From NCBI GenBank assembly GCA_028023455.1, contig JAQFVV010013351.1, forward strand, positions 80,001-144,000: a stretch of DNA of 64,000 nucleotides. Reading direction: 5' to 3'. The notes under the pieces are model-generated. The model had not been told where the DNA came from. It worked only from the letters and a program-made list of their open reading frames with translations, and did not search any database. Positions 50,866-63,431 of the stretch are shown piece after piece. The first letter of the stretch is position 1. Each line of letters opens with the position of its first letter. A program made the translations under genes and the position numbers. The DNA is from Epiperipatus broadwayi. Its lineage: Eukaryota; Onychophora; Udeonychophora; Euonychophora; Peripatidae.

Positions 50866-53800
50866 TGGTGCTTTTCTCAAGTACTGGATGAGCCATCAGG
50901 TGGCACTGCAGAACCACCAAGAAGCCTGCAATTGATAATTTTTTTTAATATTAGCTAAAAATCACTTAATTTTAGAAATGGTAGACCCCCCCGCCGCACG
51001 ACAAATCGGTCAAAAGCGTTAAAATTGAAATGTATAATTGAAAAAAAAACTATAATAAAAGCCTACGAAATTAAACAAAAACATACTAAATGTCAAAGCG
51101 ATTTAAAAAAGAATCACTCTTCAGTTATCTAACTAACAGATAATAATTCAAACCTTAAAACAGACTAATACATATTAAGTAAACAATTCGTAGTAACCTG
51201 TAATAGCAGGTTTAAATTCAGTTTATATTAAAAATTATTGCAAATACTGGAAAAATCGCACATATATAAAATCAACAAAACAGAAATAAAATAATCAGAA
51301 TAGAAAATTGAAATTTAAAACAAAAGTTGATTATAACATCTGAGGCAAATAATGTTTATAAATCCCCCTCCCCTCCTGCACAAAGGGTTCAATGAATAAT
51401 AAGCAAAGTGCAAATTATGAATGCTATTTTTAAAATCCTATGAAATAAATGAGAAAAAAATATATAAAAAAAGCCTACGACATTAAACAAAAACATACTA
51501 AATCTCAAAGCATATTAAAAAATAAAAGTATTTATAAAATGTAAAAATAACAGCATGAAAAATTGCGGGAAATGTCTTAAAAAAGAATCAGTCTCAGTTA
51601 TCTAACTAACAGATATAATAATCTTTTATTAATAAAGGTTCTTTTTGAAAGTACATATTAAGTAATCAATGTTCCTATTAACCCTTTTCCCGCGCCCTAC
51701 GAGGCTCCTCGTCGACATCTGAAATCACTCTAACTCAGTTCGTTTTCATACGAAAAAATTCGTTAAATACGTATTGAATTCGTTTTTAAAGTTCTGTACG
51801 ATGGTGACATCTTCCGATTTATTTTAGAAGTAAAAAATAGAGAAAAACGCATTTAAACCTAAACAAAGAAGGAACATTATTTGTGATTGGTTCTTAGCAT
51901 GCTCTCAGCCGAAAAAGACATTCTGATTGGCTGGAAAGAACAAAGAAACTGCCTGATCAAAGAAAATAAAGAAAAACGCTGAGATTTTCATTTCGAATAC
52001 GATTTAAATTATTATTAAATAATATTTATGGAAATTAAACATAATTTTCAGAGAGAATAATAAAAAAACAAAATTATTTTCGAAAAATATTGAAGATTTT
52101 AGTACAAATATTGAAGTTGTAATAAAAAGAAATATTTACTTTTCTATAACGTAAAAGTTGATCTTTTTGTTTACATTATAACTTTTATGTTGCCGATATT
52201 GATTATCTTAGAATAAATAAATAGCAATTTATTTTTGAAAGAACTTTCGTTGTCTTCACAACCTTAAAAATTAATTATATACTTTTTATAAATGTATCTG
52301 AGTTGAATTTAATATTATAGGTGAATATGTTTTAACAATAGGCTTTGTCTTCAGTTTGTGAGTTGGCCAATTAAAAGATTTGATTTTTATCTGATACAAC
52401 CAATGATAAAATTAGCGGTTTAAGGGTTAATCTATAATAGCGTCATTAGAGTTTAAATTCAGTGAATATGTTACTCTATTACTAGTTTATATCAAAATTA
52501 TTGCAAGTACTCGGATTAAGTCGCACATATATAAAATTAACAAAATATACATAAAATAATCAGAATAGAAAATATAATTTAAAAGTAATTTACCAATTTC
52601 CCTGGGGAGTGATTTCATCTTTCAGCAGGTTATTGAATTTTTCATTCTTACAAAATGAAACTTGGGCATTGTAGATCGGTCCATTAGTGACAAAATATGG
52701 ATATATATATTATATTTTTCCCGTCTATTGATCGCGTTTTCTTTCACTTAAAGTTTTTTTATTTTTAAAATAACTTACGCACAATTTAGAAACTGAAAAA
52801 ATAGCTAAACATTTTTGGTACTATATGTAGTATAAAGAAATTTCCAGAACTCGGGTCACGTGACTGATTGATGTTGCAAGTTTTATTGCGGGGAAAATTG
52901 ATCGGGAAAATTGATCTCTACGTTTTTAAAATCAACAAGTGTATTTTTTTTTTTTTTACAAAAGCACAGTATTTTTTTAAAAAATGGAAAATAATACTTT
53001 TTCTCGTTTTAAATTATAAATCAATAATATCAACAAATTAAAAATCCTTCTTTTTCTTTTCAAAAATTTTATTTTCTTGTATCAATACTAAACATATATT
53101 TATAAGTTGTGAGTGGAGGGAGTTTGAAGGTGGTAAATGTAACAATTTATATAATATAAAACTCCAACGTTTCAACTGTTTTTATCTTCTTACAGTTATT
53201 TTTGGAGTTTTATATTATATAAATATGTTCAGTATTGATATAAGAAAATAAAGTTTTTGAAAAGGAGAAGGATTTTTAATTTGTTGATATTATTGGAGAA
53301 CATATATATTTTAAAAGAAAAAGTGATTGTACATTTGCAGTGTTACAATATATGATTATAAATCAAATAATTTATATATATATATGCATTTTATCAAAAT
53401 ATTGATCCATCAAGCTTTCTGGGGTTTCTTGGGAGGGGCTTCCTCCATTATTATTTTATTATTTGGCTTTGGGATGAAAGGAAGTAAAATGAAAACATTA
53501 CTGTTCTATTTAGTTAATGAAGACAAAACTTAACCCTAACATGTAATACTTTTTATTTATTGTTTGAAAAAAAATCGAATGAAAACTGCTATACACATTC
53601 CATTCCATAAGTTTTAAAGTTTATACAGCTTTTTATGGACACACGTGTGCACAACAAATTAGAATTAAAACAACTAATAAACAGACATTTAATCAAAAAT
53701 TGACACGCAAACAAATGAAGGCAAAAGACTAATGATTTCTTTAGGTTACGTGCTTATTTATAATAAATAAATAAAACAAACACAAATTTAAGTCAAACTA

Positions 53801-55162
53801 AGACCTTGATATAAACACAAAAAAAACTAAGACCTTGTTGCAAAACCAATCAGTCATGTGACCCGAGTTCTGGAAATTTCTTTATACTACATATAGTACC
53901 AAAAATGTTTAGCTATTTTTTCAGTTTCTAAATTGTGCGTAAGTTATTTTAAAAATAAAAAACTTTAAGTGAAAGAAAACGCGATCAATAGACGGGAAAA
54001 TATAACATATATATATATCCATATTTTGTCACTAATGGAGTGATCTACAATGCCCAAGTTTCATTTTGTAAGGATGCAAAAATTCAATAACCTGCTGAAA
54101 GATGAAATCACTCCCCAGGGAAATTGGTAAATTACTTTCAAATTGTATTTTCTATTCTGATTATTTTATGTATATTTTGTTAATTTTATATATGTGCGGC
54201 TTAATCCGAGTACTTGCAATAATTTTGATATAAACTAGTAATAGAGTAACATATTCACTGAATTTAAACTCTAATGACGCTATTATAGATTAATAGGAAC
54301 ATTGATTACTTAATATGTACTTTCAAAAAGAACCTTTATTAATAAAAGATTATTATATCTGTTAGTTAGATAACTGAGACTGATTCTTTTTTAAGACATT
54401 TCCCGCAATTTTTCATGCTGTTATTTTTACATTTTATAAATACTTTTATTTTTTAATACGCTTTGAGATTTAGTATGTTTTTGTTTAATGTCGTAGGCTT
54501 TTATTATATATTTTTTTCTCATTTATTTCATAGGATTTTAAAAATAGCATTCATAATTTGCACTTTACTTATTTTTCATTGAACCCTTTGTGCAGGAGGG
54601 GAGGGGGATTTATAAAGATTATTTGCCTCAGATGTTATAATCAACTTTTGTTTTAAATTTCAATTTTCTATTCTGATTATTTTATTTCTGTTTTGTTGAT
54701 TTTATATATGTGCGATTTTTTATTTGCAATAATTTTTGATATAAACTAATACGCTATTACAGGTTACTACGAGGTTTGAATTATTATCTGTTAGTTAGAT
54801 AACTGAAGATGATTTTTTTTTAAATCGCTTTGACATTTAGTATGTTTTTGTTTAATTTCGTAGGCTTTTATTATAGTTTTTTTTCAATTATACATTTCAA
54901 TTTCAGCACTTTTGACCGATTTGTCGTTTGGCGGGGGGGGGGGAGTCTACCATTTCTAAAATTAAGTAATTTTAGCTAATTTTTTTTTTACATTTCAATT
55001 TCAGCAATTTTGACTGATTTGTCTCGTGTGGCAGGGGGGGAGGGTACCATTTCTAAAATTAACTGATTTTTGGCGAATATTAAAAAAAATTATCAATTGC
55101 AGGCTTCTTGATGGTTCTGCAGTGCCGCCTGGTGGCTCGTCCAGTTCTTGAGAAAAGCACCA
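50866..55162. mobile_element. large palindrome of about 4.3 kb, unclassified
   Basis: Outer ends tggtgcttttctcaag and its complement, followed inside by gccatcaggtggcactgcag and its near-complement, mirror each other. Arms match down to a centre near 53150-53190. Each arm holds two related subunits, recognisable by ctcagttatctaactaacag and aaaacatactaaat strings. The left arm also has a piggyBac-type insert. The right arm has about 480 bp (about 53330-53830) without a clear partner. No coding capacity is supported, and no target duplication is evident. It could be a foldback element or an inverted dimer of a non-autonomous element. Confidence 0.7.
51682..52426. mobile_element. piggyBac-type MITE in the left palindrome arm
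   Basis: A 745-bp insert is bounded by TTAA on both sides (51678-51681 and 52427-52430). Its ends read CCCTTTTCCCGC and the complement of CCCTTAAACCGC, the piggyBac-type CCCTT ends. The mirror arm has the uninterrupted site with a single TTAA (54290-54293), a ready-made empty site. No transposase is encoded, so it would be mobilised in trans. The interior is AT-rich with no ORF. Confidence 0.85.
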
Positions 55163-57636
55163 TAAATGTTTTCAACTAATGGAATTTTTACTAACCAAAA
55201 CTTGACATTGACAAAGCCTTAAGTCAACATCACATTTTATTATTGTAACAAAGGAAATAAATGTTTGGAGTTCATTACAAATTGTTAGTATGTTTAAACA
55301 ATAAAGAGCATGATCGTTCATGTGATATGTTTTCAGAAATATAAAAACGAACTGAAATTGTTATATAATAATCTTCTGTTTAGTTATCAAATCAATAACT
55401 ACGTTGGTAAATTTAAATATGTTCAAATTTGGAATACATTTTTTAAAAAAAGAAGATTCACTATTTCAAAACTTTCTTTAAGTTAAGAAAATAGTTAATT
55501 TATTTATGAACTTTATTGTATGTTCTTTATAAGAAGTATTTCTTAATATACTTTTAATATTTGTAAAGAACTAAAAAAAATCATTTAAAATTGTCAAAGT
55601 TTTATGAGCAACTTCTTCGAAATGATTATTCAAACTATCTGTTTAAGAAATCAAAAATTTATGAAGATGTTTTCTGGCTAGACAATTAATTCCAAAGATT
55701 TCTGCTGATGTTTAAAATCTAAAGATGTAAATTTATTCCTACTTAATGCCTAAGGTATAATCACCATAATTTCCAATAAAAACCTGCCTTAATAATAGAG
55801 TATTTTACAGAAGATGTTAATTATTTACTACGTAAAATATCTAAAAGAAATGAATATTTGAATTGCCTTTTCGAAGGATGTTACCATGAACTTTATCTTT
55901 CAATATTCATGGTCGTTTTATTTTATCTAAGGAGGAATGTAAAACCATTATTCTTTCACGTCATGTCATGGAATATATCGTTGTGTAATTTATTAACTCT
56001 TAAATATTATTTCCTTTGTGGATAATTATTATTTACATGGAAAAATTACTTTGTATATTAAATTGATCTTAACAGGATAGGCAAAGAACTAACAAATTGA
56101 ACACTTTTATTATTATTTATTTTAATAAAATCTAGATGTTGATGTTTATATATGTATTGATCAAAGCGATTGACTAAGATAAAAATTTTAAATCATTTCA
56201 ATTTGGAAGTAAGTTTATTATTTTCCAAATTGAATATTACTTGACATCTATCATAATTTCTTTTTAATCACTAACGTAATTAATATAGGAATAAATTTTA
56301 TTATTATTCTAGTATGAATGGATAATATCTTGTACAAACATATAACACGCTCAGAATCATTTTAATGACACTATACATAGATTTATGATGTATAATATTA
56401 TTTTTATTGTACACATAATTTTGAATTTATATATACGTAAATAGTTTATTATTGTATTATATATCAGCATAGGTTATAGTTATAAATTGTATTATTTTTT
56501 TATTGTTTACGTGATAATATATTTGTTTCTATTACTGATTAATAAATGTGTTAAACTTGATTTTAAATATTAAACAGATATCAATTGTTTATTTTATTTA
56601 GTTATTTTACAAAATATATAATTATAAGAATACATATTCACTCATATATATTAAATCAACTTAATGATTTAATATTTATAAATAAGTTATATATAGCTTA
56701 TCATTACTATGGAGTATTTGTGGAAATGCCTGAAGAGAGTCAATTGCGATTTCTGCCCTGAGCTCGAATTCCGAGAGTAATGAGGATTTTAATAGAGGAG
56801 TGGATTGGATTATATTATACATTATTTCATCCATGGCATTCTATAAGAAGACCCTAAGTCCGACTATAGTTAGATGCAACTTCCTTGAAGCCTGAAAAGG
56901 ACCGTCCCATTATATATATATATATATATATATATATGCGTGTGTGTGTGCACATATACTTTATTATGTATATAGTGCCCTTATATGTAGTATTAACAAT
57001 ATTAAAAATAATAATGTAGTTATTGTTGAAGATGAGGCATGATGTGGAGGTTTGTTAACCACCTCATATTGAAACATACTACATACCCATTACATTGTGA
57101 TATTTTTTTTAATTTAGTGCTTCCAACATAAGGACATGATTAATAACCACTTAACCTTGAGATAATATTATTTTATTTATTAAGTAATTTTTCTTTCATT
57201 TTAATATTTGGTGAAGGATCAAAGGAGAAACATGTGTTCCTGAGATATAAAGTTAAATAGCACAAAAATAATATCTTTTCCATGATATAGAATCTGATGT
57301 ACCACATAGAAACTAGAATAGAACTATTAAACCTTGAAACATTATGTGATATTGATAAATCCATTAATACAAAGAGTGCAAAGCTATATTTTTTAATCAT
57401 TCCATTGTTTTATTTTGATACAGAAGTAAAAGTTTGTTTTGATGTTGTTGGTTATCTTCCATGTAAATAGTAAAGCAGATCCAATGAAACAGAGATGCTG
57501 ACAAGAGGTGGTCATTTTACAGAGGATCTGGGGATACTGAGTCAGTTGGTTGATCGATTGGGAAGATAGATGATTAATCAAAATATAGTTAAATAGTAAG
57601 TTAAATAATAATTCTGAAGAGGATAGGAAATTTGAC
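55163..57636. other. no gene seen
   Basis: AT-rich sequence. A block at about 56700-56910 is less AT-rich (contains gagctcgaattccgag) and may be a SINE or LINE scrap, but I cannot assign it. A (TA)n(TG)n run lies at 56914-56950. Confidence 0.4.
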
Positions 57637-59490
57637 ATGGCAGATCATGAGAAAGAATGTTCAGAGCAAGTGGATAAATCAGATGAAGATCAAAGACCAA
57701 AAATATATTTTAAAAAGTCAAACAAAATAGTACAAATTTTACAACAAATGAATGAAATTTTGGTATAGAAACAAAAACGAATGAAGGAATATTCAAATAA
57801 AAAAGATCAGATGTTAAAACTAATGAAGATTTGATTTAAAATGAAAAATAAATGAAGCAAGATTCTTTTAAAAATCAAGAACAGATGTTAAAATAAATGA
57901 AAGAAGAATTGTCACAGAACCAAAGACCAATGAAAGAAGATTTAGATAAAAAAACAAAGCAGATATTACCACACATTGAAGATTTCATGCAAAAAAAAAA
58001 AAACAGATTAAGAAAGACAAGACATCAAACCCAACAAAATAAGTCAAACATCTTGTAAATAAAAAAAATCGAAGACAACAAAAAAATGGAAAAAATATGT
58101 TAGACAAAAATATGGAAGATGAAAAAGATGAATCTAAATATATTATCAAATGGTCATAACAAAATATAGAAATAAAGAAAAATAAAATTGTAGAATACAA
58201 ATCTGTCAAGTCAGATAAGGAGTTAAACAATAAACCAAAACTATTAGGAATGGCAGAACTGGATATTGAGATAGAACAAGTAACAAAATATGACATAAGA
58301 CAAAAAAAAACGCTAAAAATTGAAAATGAGAAAAAACAAAATTTGGGAAACAAACTATATATTTATTAAAGCAAGTGGAAGCTGAAATATGGACATATAA
58401 ATTTCATTGATGCTAATTTGAACCTTGAGTTAAAGTATTGGTATAAAGAATAACCAGCAGATAATAAGATATTGTTATTGATATGGCTGACTGATTGGTT
58501 CTTTTTGTGCAAAGGGAATTTGCTTTCTATAGAAAGAGTGATAATTTCACCAACACTTTTGATGCTCATTTGCATGGCATAACAAATGCTTACAGGATTG
58601 AAATGATATGTCTGAATTTGATGAGATGATTCATAAAAACAACATTTAAATAGATTAGGTAACATTGAATTTATAGTTCAAATAATGTGGTGTAATAGAA
58701 TTATTTGGCAGGATTTCTCCTCATATTTATATTATTTTCAGGTTTAGACACAGTACTGTCATTTGCACCTTTGTTCTTATCTGCAGTAGTATAAACTTCC
58801 AAAGTACAACAATTTGTCACATTATCTTATGAGCTTAACTGTGCCCAACCACTTAAAGAATATGTATTATACAATGATGTTATTAAGACCATCTCTGAAA
58901 GAGAATATATGCCAAGGGTATATAAAACTTCTACAGGCACTATTTAGAACTGAAAAAAGGAAAAGCATAGAAATTAAAAATGGATTGAATTGGGTGATCA
59001 ATCATATAGCTTAGAAGCAAGATCGATTATGAAATGTAGTGTTAACGAATCAGACTATAACCGGCCGTAGATTTTGACAATTTTCCTAAAGAAACCACCA
59101 GATATAATGTGGTCTTATGAACACAAACCTCATACTATCAGATTTTAATCATCATACTTTTAAGACAGGACCAGATAGGAGGAAAAAATATGATAAGAAA
59201 CAGTAATTATAACCTAAGAATTCATTCATATGCTGCAACTAATTTGACTGTGCTAAACCCAGATTGCACTCATGTAAATTCAAATATGAATTGGGAAAAC
59301 TAAAGAGAACTTCATGGGGTGCTTCTTATAATGAGACTTTCCAGAAGCTACATTTAAAAAAGGTAAAAGAGGAGAAGGAGATGAAACTGTTTAGTCAAGA
59401 TTTAAATCAAGATTTTTTCTGTATTTTCATTTTGGCTTCATGTGTCAGACAAAGTATAGATTTTTTTATTTATAGGACAAAAGGAATATG
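57637..59490 (+). pseudogene. degenerate coiled-coil, gag-like relic
   Basis: An ATG at 57637 opens MADHEKECSEQVDKSDEDQ and a Lys/Gln/Met-rich frame with a VQILQQMNEI heptad. Stops begin within 45 codons. Charged frames continue to about 58370. A less charged region follows at 58740-59490, with ORFs at 58814-59014 and 59264-59491 that could be capsid remnants. The minus-strand ORFs at 57985-58665 are shadows. Best guess is a retroelement gag, with low certainty. Confidence 0.35.
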
Positions 59491-59828
59491 AAGTGTAATA
59501 TATAACTTCACAGAGAATTCTTTTTAAGACAACCAATTTGATAGAGCTATACCTATATAGTAGATTGAATGTAATCATTTTTATATGTTACACTAATGAA
59601 TTTAAGTAAAAGCTATAGCTATATGTTACTAGAAGGGTACATCATACGAATAATTAATGTATGTACATGTGATATATATATATATGAAAAAGAAAAACAA
59701 GTTTTATATACATAAAAACCTATCGCTTGTATTAATAATCAATAGATGGAGCTTTACCAAGACCTCCAAACAAACATATTCTGTTTACATAAACGTCAGA
59801 GTCAATATTCACTGTCTCTTTCATTTTG

Positions 59829-59888
59829 CTCCACCCTCAGATCAGCTGATTTCAAGCTGATTTGCTCTCATCAGTGAAGGGATAGGAG
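59829..59888 (-). ncRNA. type-I hammerhead ribozyme, unit 1
   Basis: On the minus strand: helix I ctcc/ccttca pairs with tgaggg/ggag around an internal loop. The CTGATGA box is intact. Helix II is gagc-aaatca-gctt (one G-U pair). The GAAA box is intact. A 3-bp helix III (a-tc...ga-t with loop agct) leads to an ATC cleavage triplet, right before tgaggg. All core residues required for self-cleavage are present. Confidence 0.88.
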
Positions 59889-60245
59889 TTATAAAACTAG
59901 ACCTAAAAACTGACTCCAAGTGTTTATGCAAAACATTTGTATCAGTTTGCAAGCATGAATTTTTTAGACACATTAATGTCTTCAAACTCAGCCTATCAAA
60001 CAAGATAGCTATATGGGTCTGATTTCAGTTCAGTTTCTCCACATAGTAAAAGTTTCTGCAATCTATATCATTGCAAGAAAACTTTAAAGGTACATTTATG
60101 AAAAAGAAAAACAAGTTTTATATACATAAAAACCTGCTATCACTTGTATTAATGATCAATAGATGGAGCTTTACCAAGACCTCCAAACAAGGGTATTCTG
60201 TTTACATAAATGTCAGAGTCAATATTCACTGTCTCTTTCATTTTG

Positions 60246-60305
60246 CTCTACCCTCAGATCAGCTGATTTCAAGCTGCTTTGCTCTCATCAGTGAAGGGAT
60301 AGGAG
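60246..60305 (-). ncRNA. type-I hammerhead ribozyme, unit 2
   Basis: Same structure as unit 1 with the core unchanged. The helix II loop reads aaagca instead of aaatca, and one outer helix I pair is lost (tagag instead of tggag). Changes fall outside the catalytic boxes. Confidence 0.87.
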
Positions 60306-60460
60306 TTATAAAACTAGACCTAAAAACTGACTCCAAGTGTTTATGCAAAACGTTTCTATGAGTTTGAAGACATTAACGTGTCTAAAAAATTCATGCTTGC
60401 AAACTGATAGAAACGTTTTGCATAAACACTTGGAGTCAGTTTTTATGTCTAGTTTTATAT

Positions 60461-60520
60461 CTCCTATTCCTTCACTGATGAGAGCAAATCAGCTTGAAAT
60501 CAGCTGATCTGAGGGTGGAG
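60461..60520 (+). ncRNA. type-I hammerhead ribozyme, unit 3
   Basis: Plus-strand mirror of unit 2. CTGATGA at 60475-60481, helix II 60482-60495, GAAA at 60496-60499, ATC cleavage triplet at 60507-60509, then tgaggg pairing back to ccttca. The outer ctcc:ggag helix is intact. One base differs in the helix I internal loop region (tattcc against tatccc). Confidence 0.88.
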
Positions 60521-60877
60521 CAAAATGAAAGAGACAGTGAATATTGACTCTGATGTTTATGTCAACAGAATACGCTTGTTTGGAGGTCTTGGTAAAGCTC
60601 CATCTATTGATCATTAATACAAGCGATAGCAGGTTTTTACGTATATAAAACTTTTTTTTCTTTTTCATAAATGTACCTTTAAAGTTTTCTTGCAATGATA
60701 TAGATTGCAGAAACTTTTACTATGTAGAGAAACTGAACTGAAATCAGACCCATATAGCTATCTTGTTTGATAGGCTGAGTTTGAAGACATTAACGTGTCT
60801 AAAAAATTCATGCTCGCAAACTGATAGAAACGTTTTGCATAAACACTTGGAGTCAGTTTTTAGGTCTAGTTTTATAA

Positions 60878-60937
60878 CTTCTATCCCTTCACTGATGAGA
60901 GCAAATCAGCTTGAAATCAGCTGATCTGAGGGTGGAG
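60878..60937 (+). ncRNA. type-I hammerhead ribozyme, unit 4
   Basis: Core boxes identical to unit 3. The outer helix I strand reads cttc, which still pairs with ggag through a G-U, so the change preserves the helix. Followed by the same aaaatgaaagagacag segment as the other units. Confidence 0.88.
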
Positions 60938-61027
60938 CAAAATGAAAGAGACAGTGAATATTGACTCTGATATTTATGTAAAGAAGAATATGCTTGTTTG
61001 GAGGTCTTGGTAAAGCTCCATCTATTG

Positions 61028-61031
<4 letters not shown>

Positions 61032-61064
<33 letters not shown>

Positions 61065-61078
61065 GATCAATATCTCTC

Positions 61079-61132
<54 letters not shown>
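61032..61132. repeat. (TA)n/(GA)n microsatellite
   Basis: Two TA runs separated by cgatcaatatctctc, then a GA run of about 32 bases. The ORF across it is translation of the repeat. Confidence 0.95.
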
Positions 61133-61137
<5 letters not shown>

Positions 61138-61567
61138 AAAAATATTTTTAAATATTTTTTAAAACATGTTTTATATATCCAAACAATTTTCTAAACATTA
61201 TTGAAATTAAATCATTTTTTATTTAAATTAAAGAATTTAATTTCATTATCTAATTAATACGTGATAAAAATGATCAGGTAAGACATTTTCTTTTATTTGT
61301 ATTATCTAACTGATGAGAATTCAATTTAATGTAATTTTAAAGTAGGTGTTCCATTTTATTTATTTTAATCTTTGATAACGTTAAAACTTAGTTTTAAGCA
61401 AAAGATTTTTTTTTGTTCTTCTGCAAAATTCACATACATATAAAGGTATAAATTATGAATCAAAATAAGTAATAAGTTTAAATAAGTAAACAATTTTCAA
61501 AGACTGATTCGTTAAAATAGGAAAGAAAAGTCATTTATAACTTTTAAGATTAGAAAAAATATTATTT

Positions 61568-61658
61568 TTTGGTAGTAGTATGAATACTGAACCCTACCAT
61601 CTGATGGCACTCTTTTTTACCCAATTCACATCAATATATCAATTCATGGGCCATTTGT
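61568..61658 (+). repeat. inverted-repeat copy, left
   Basis: About 90 bp starting tggtagtagtatgaatactg and including ccatctgatggcactc. It matches, inverted, 63341-63431. See the right copy. Confidence 0.7.
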
Positions 61659-62410
61659 TTGTTTACATAATATTAAGGTAAAAACAATTTTTTTTTCAAG
61701 CGGTTTTTATTTTTTTTTGTGGCGATGGTAAACTATCAAAGTTTTTTTTTTAATTCCACCCGGGTTTTGTTTTTAATAAACAAAGACTTTGTTTTTAGAT
61801 TATCTAGGGATGTTGGTTTATTTGTAAATTAACAACTAACTGTCTGTAGGTTTCTTTACATAATATTACTTATGGTAAACCAAATTTTTTGTCACAAGGT
61901 TGTTTTTGGGTTCGTTTTTTAAAGAAACAAACACTTTGTTTTTAGATAGTGTAGGGATGTTGGTTTGCTTTTAAATTATGGATTAATGCTCCATTCATTT
62001 GTTGACACAAAAATATGATAACAAACACTTTGTTGTTTTTAGATGGTGGAGAGGGGGGAGTTGGTTGTTAGCTTTGAATGTATCTTCTTTGTTTATTTTT
62101 GATTGATGTTTTGATTTGCTGAAAGACTTCAACAATTTGGTACTTTTGAATAAACCAACACTTGGTTTTTTACAATATGGATAGGAGAGGGATTGTTTTG
62201 ATTTTGAATTGTCATCTTTTTTTTTGTTTCAAATCTTTACACTACAGAAAGCTTAATATGATAGCAAAAAGTTCTTCCTTAATTTTTTGGGTCTCTAATT
62301 TTAAAAAAAGACATAAACAGTTCATTTTTAAAGAACAACTTCTTAAGCTGGGGGAGGTGGGGTGGTGGGGAAGGTTTGTTTTGATTTTTAATTAGCAACT
62401 TCTTTTGGGA
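61640..62410. repeat. about five degenerate tandem units of roughly 100-200 bp
   Basis: Recurrent segments centre on acaaacactttgtttttaga followed by a G-rich ggatgttggttt-like block and an AT-rich tail. They occur near 61780, 61930, 62030, 62155 and 62320. No coding capacity. Confidence 0.55.
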
Positions 62411-63340
62411 TTTTTATTTTTGAACATTTTATTATGTTACCGCACAGTACTTTATTATTATTTTATTTTTATTTTTTTGGTGGGGCCTTTTGAATCAACT
62501 CTTAAACACTTCTTTTTTTGGTATAATAAAATATTACCTACTTTAACTATTAATGAAACTTATCAAATATTACCTACCTACTTTATAATCATGTGAACAA
62601 CAAAAACAACAACAAGTTTCCCATAAAACAATTTATTGAATCAAAAAGAAATGAAATTTTGGAGAAGTTGTGAACCAACTAAAACAAAAAAACAACAACA
62701 AAAACACCATTCTTGGGGGCATTTAAAACAGCAGCCAAAAGTAACATGCAAATAAAATAACAGGGAAACCTCAAAGCTGTAAGTAACGAGATTTTGGAGC
62801 CTTCAAACTAACTTCCCTTACACATACCTCCATAGGTACACTTGCAGGAGTTTTTCTTTCTGGGAAAAATACAATATTGTGCATCCACTTGTGTGCCTGG
62901 CTGGCAATTCACTCAGCTTCAACCAATTCGGACAACTTGCAGATGACATTTGACAGTTCTTGCACAGATTTGCACATAAATGGGCATTTGCATGCGAAAT
63001 TGGAAAAAAAAAACTCTGCTGGAAAGAAGAACCTATTCAAGTTTTGTGCAGTTCAAAAGCATAGGGAAGCATGTGTGATGACATGACAATTCTTAATATG
63101 GAATACTAATTCCATTATGCTTTCTAAAAAATTTCTGACAATGAATTTTTGAAGAATTTTATCTCTTTCAAATACTGTCATCATCAAATCAGACCATAGC
63201 AAGAGTTCAAGAGCCCTCACTTGATGAATACTGTCGCAATGCAATGGGAATAGTATTTCATTACATAATCATAGAATACATCGACCTCAGGTGGTATGTT
63301 ACATCTCAAAAACACCTATGTACTGTCAGCCGTAAGTTAA

Positions 63341-63431
63341 GGCCATTAAAATGGTATATTGATGTGTGTTTTGTGAAAAACAGCACCATCAGATGGTTGG
63401 GTTCAGTATTCATACTACTACCTATTTTTAA
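63341..63431 (-). repeat. inverted-repeat copy, right
   Basis: Complement of 61568-61658 at about 85 percent or more by eye (ggtagtagtatgaatactg on the minus strand, then ccatctgatggtgctg). The pair could be terminal repeats of a 1.86-kb element or two opposed copies of a short repeat. No transposase was seen between them. Confidence 0.65.

Larger units (their letters stand above)
59684..61031. mobile_element. palindromic tandem array of hammerhead units R4
   Basis: Two tandem units (period 414-417 bp) on the minus strand face two on the plus strand around 60383, with about 46 bp of non-mirrored DNA at the centre. Hammerheads start at 59829, 60246, 60461 and 60878. Spacing is 417 bp on both sides and the mirror symmetry is exact. 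Units share catatagctat and gtgtctaaaaaattcatgc blocks with R1-R3. The right end is abutted by a TA/GA microsatellite. Non-coding: the short ORFs in it, which repeat the same peptide, are by-products. The structure fits animal retrozymes, tandem repeats whose transcripts self-cleave into unit-length RNAs. Confidence 0.85.

Noticed and set aside
57393-58665. Several minus-strand ORFs rich in Phe, Ser and Leu
   Set aside because: They are antisense shadows of the Lys-rich relic on the plus strand.
59657-60695. Repeated short ORFs with a KFYIHKNL...INRWSFTKTSKQ peptide
   Set aside because: They recur because the 417-bp hammerhead unit recurs. They are not conserved as frames in all units and overlap the ribozyme structure.
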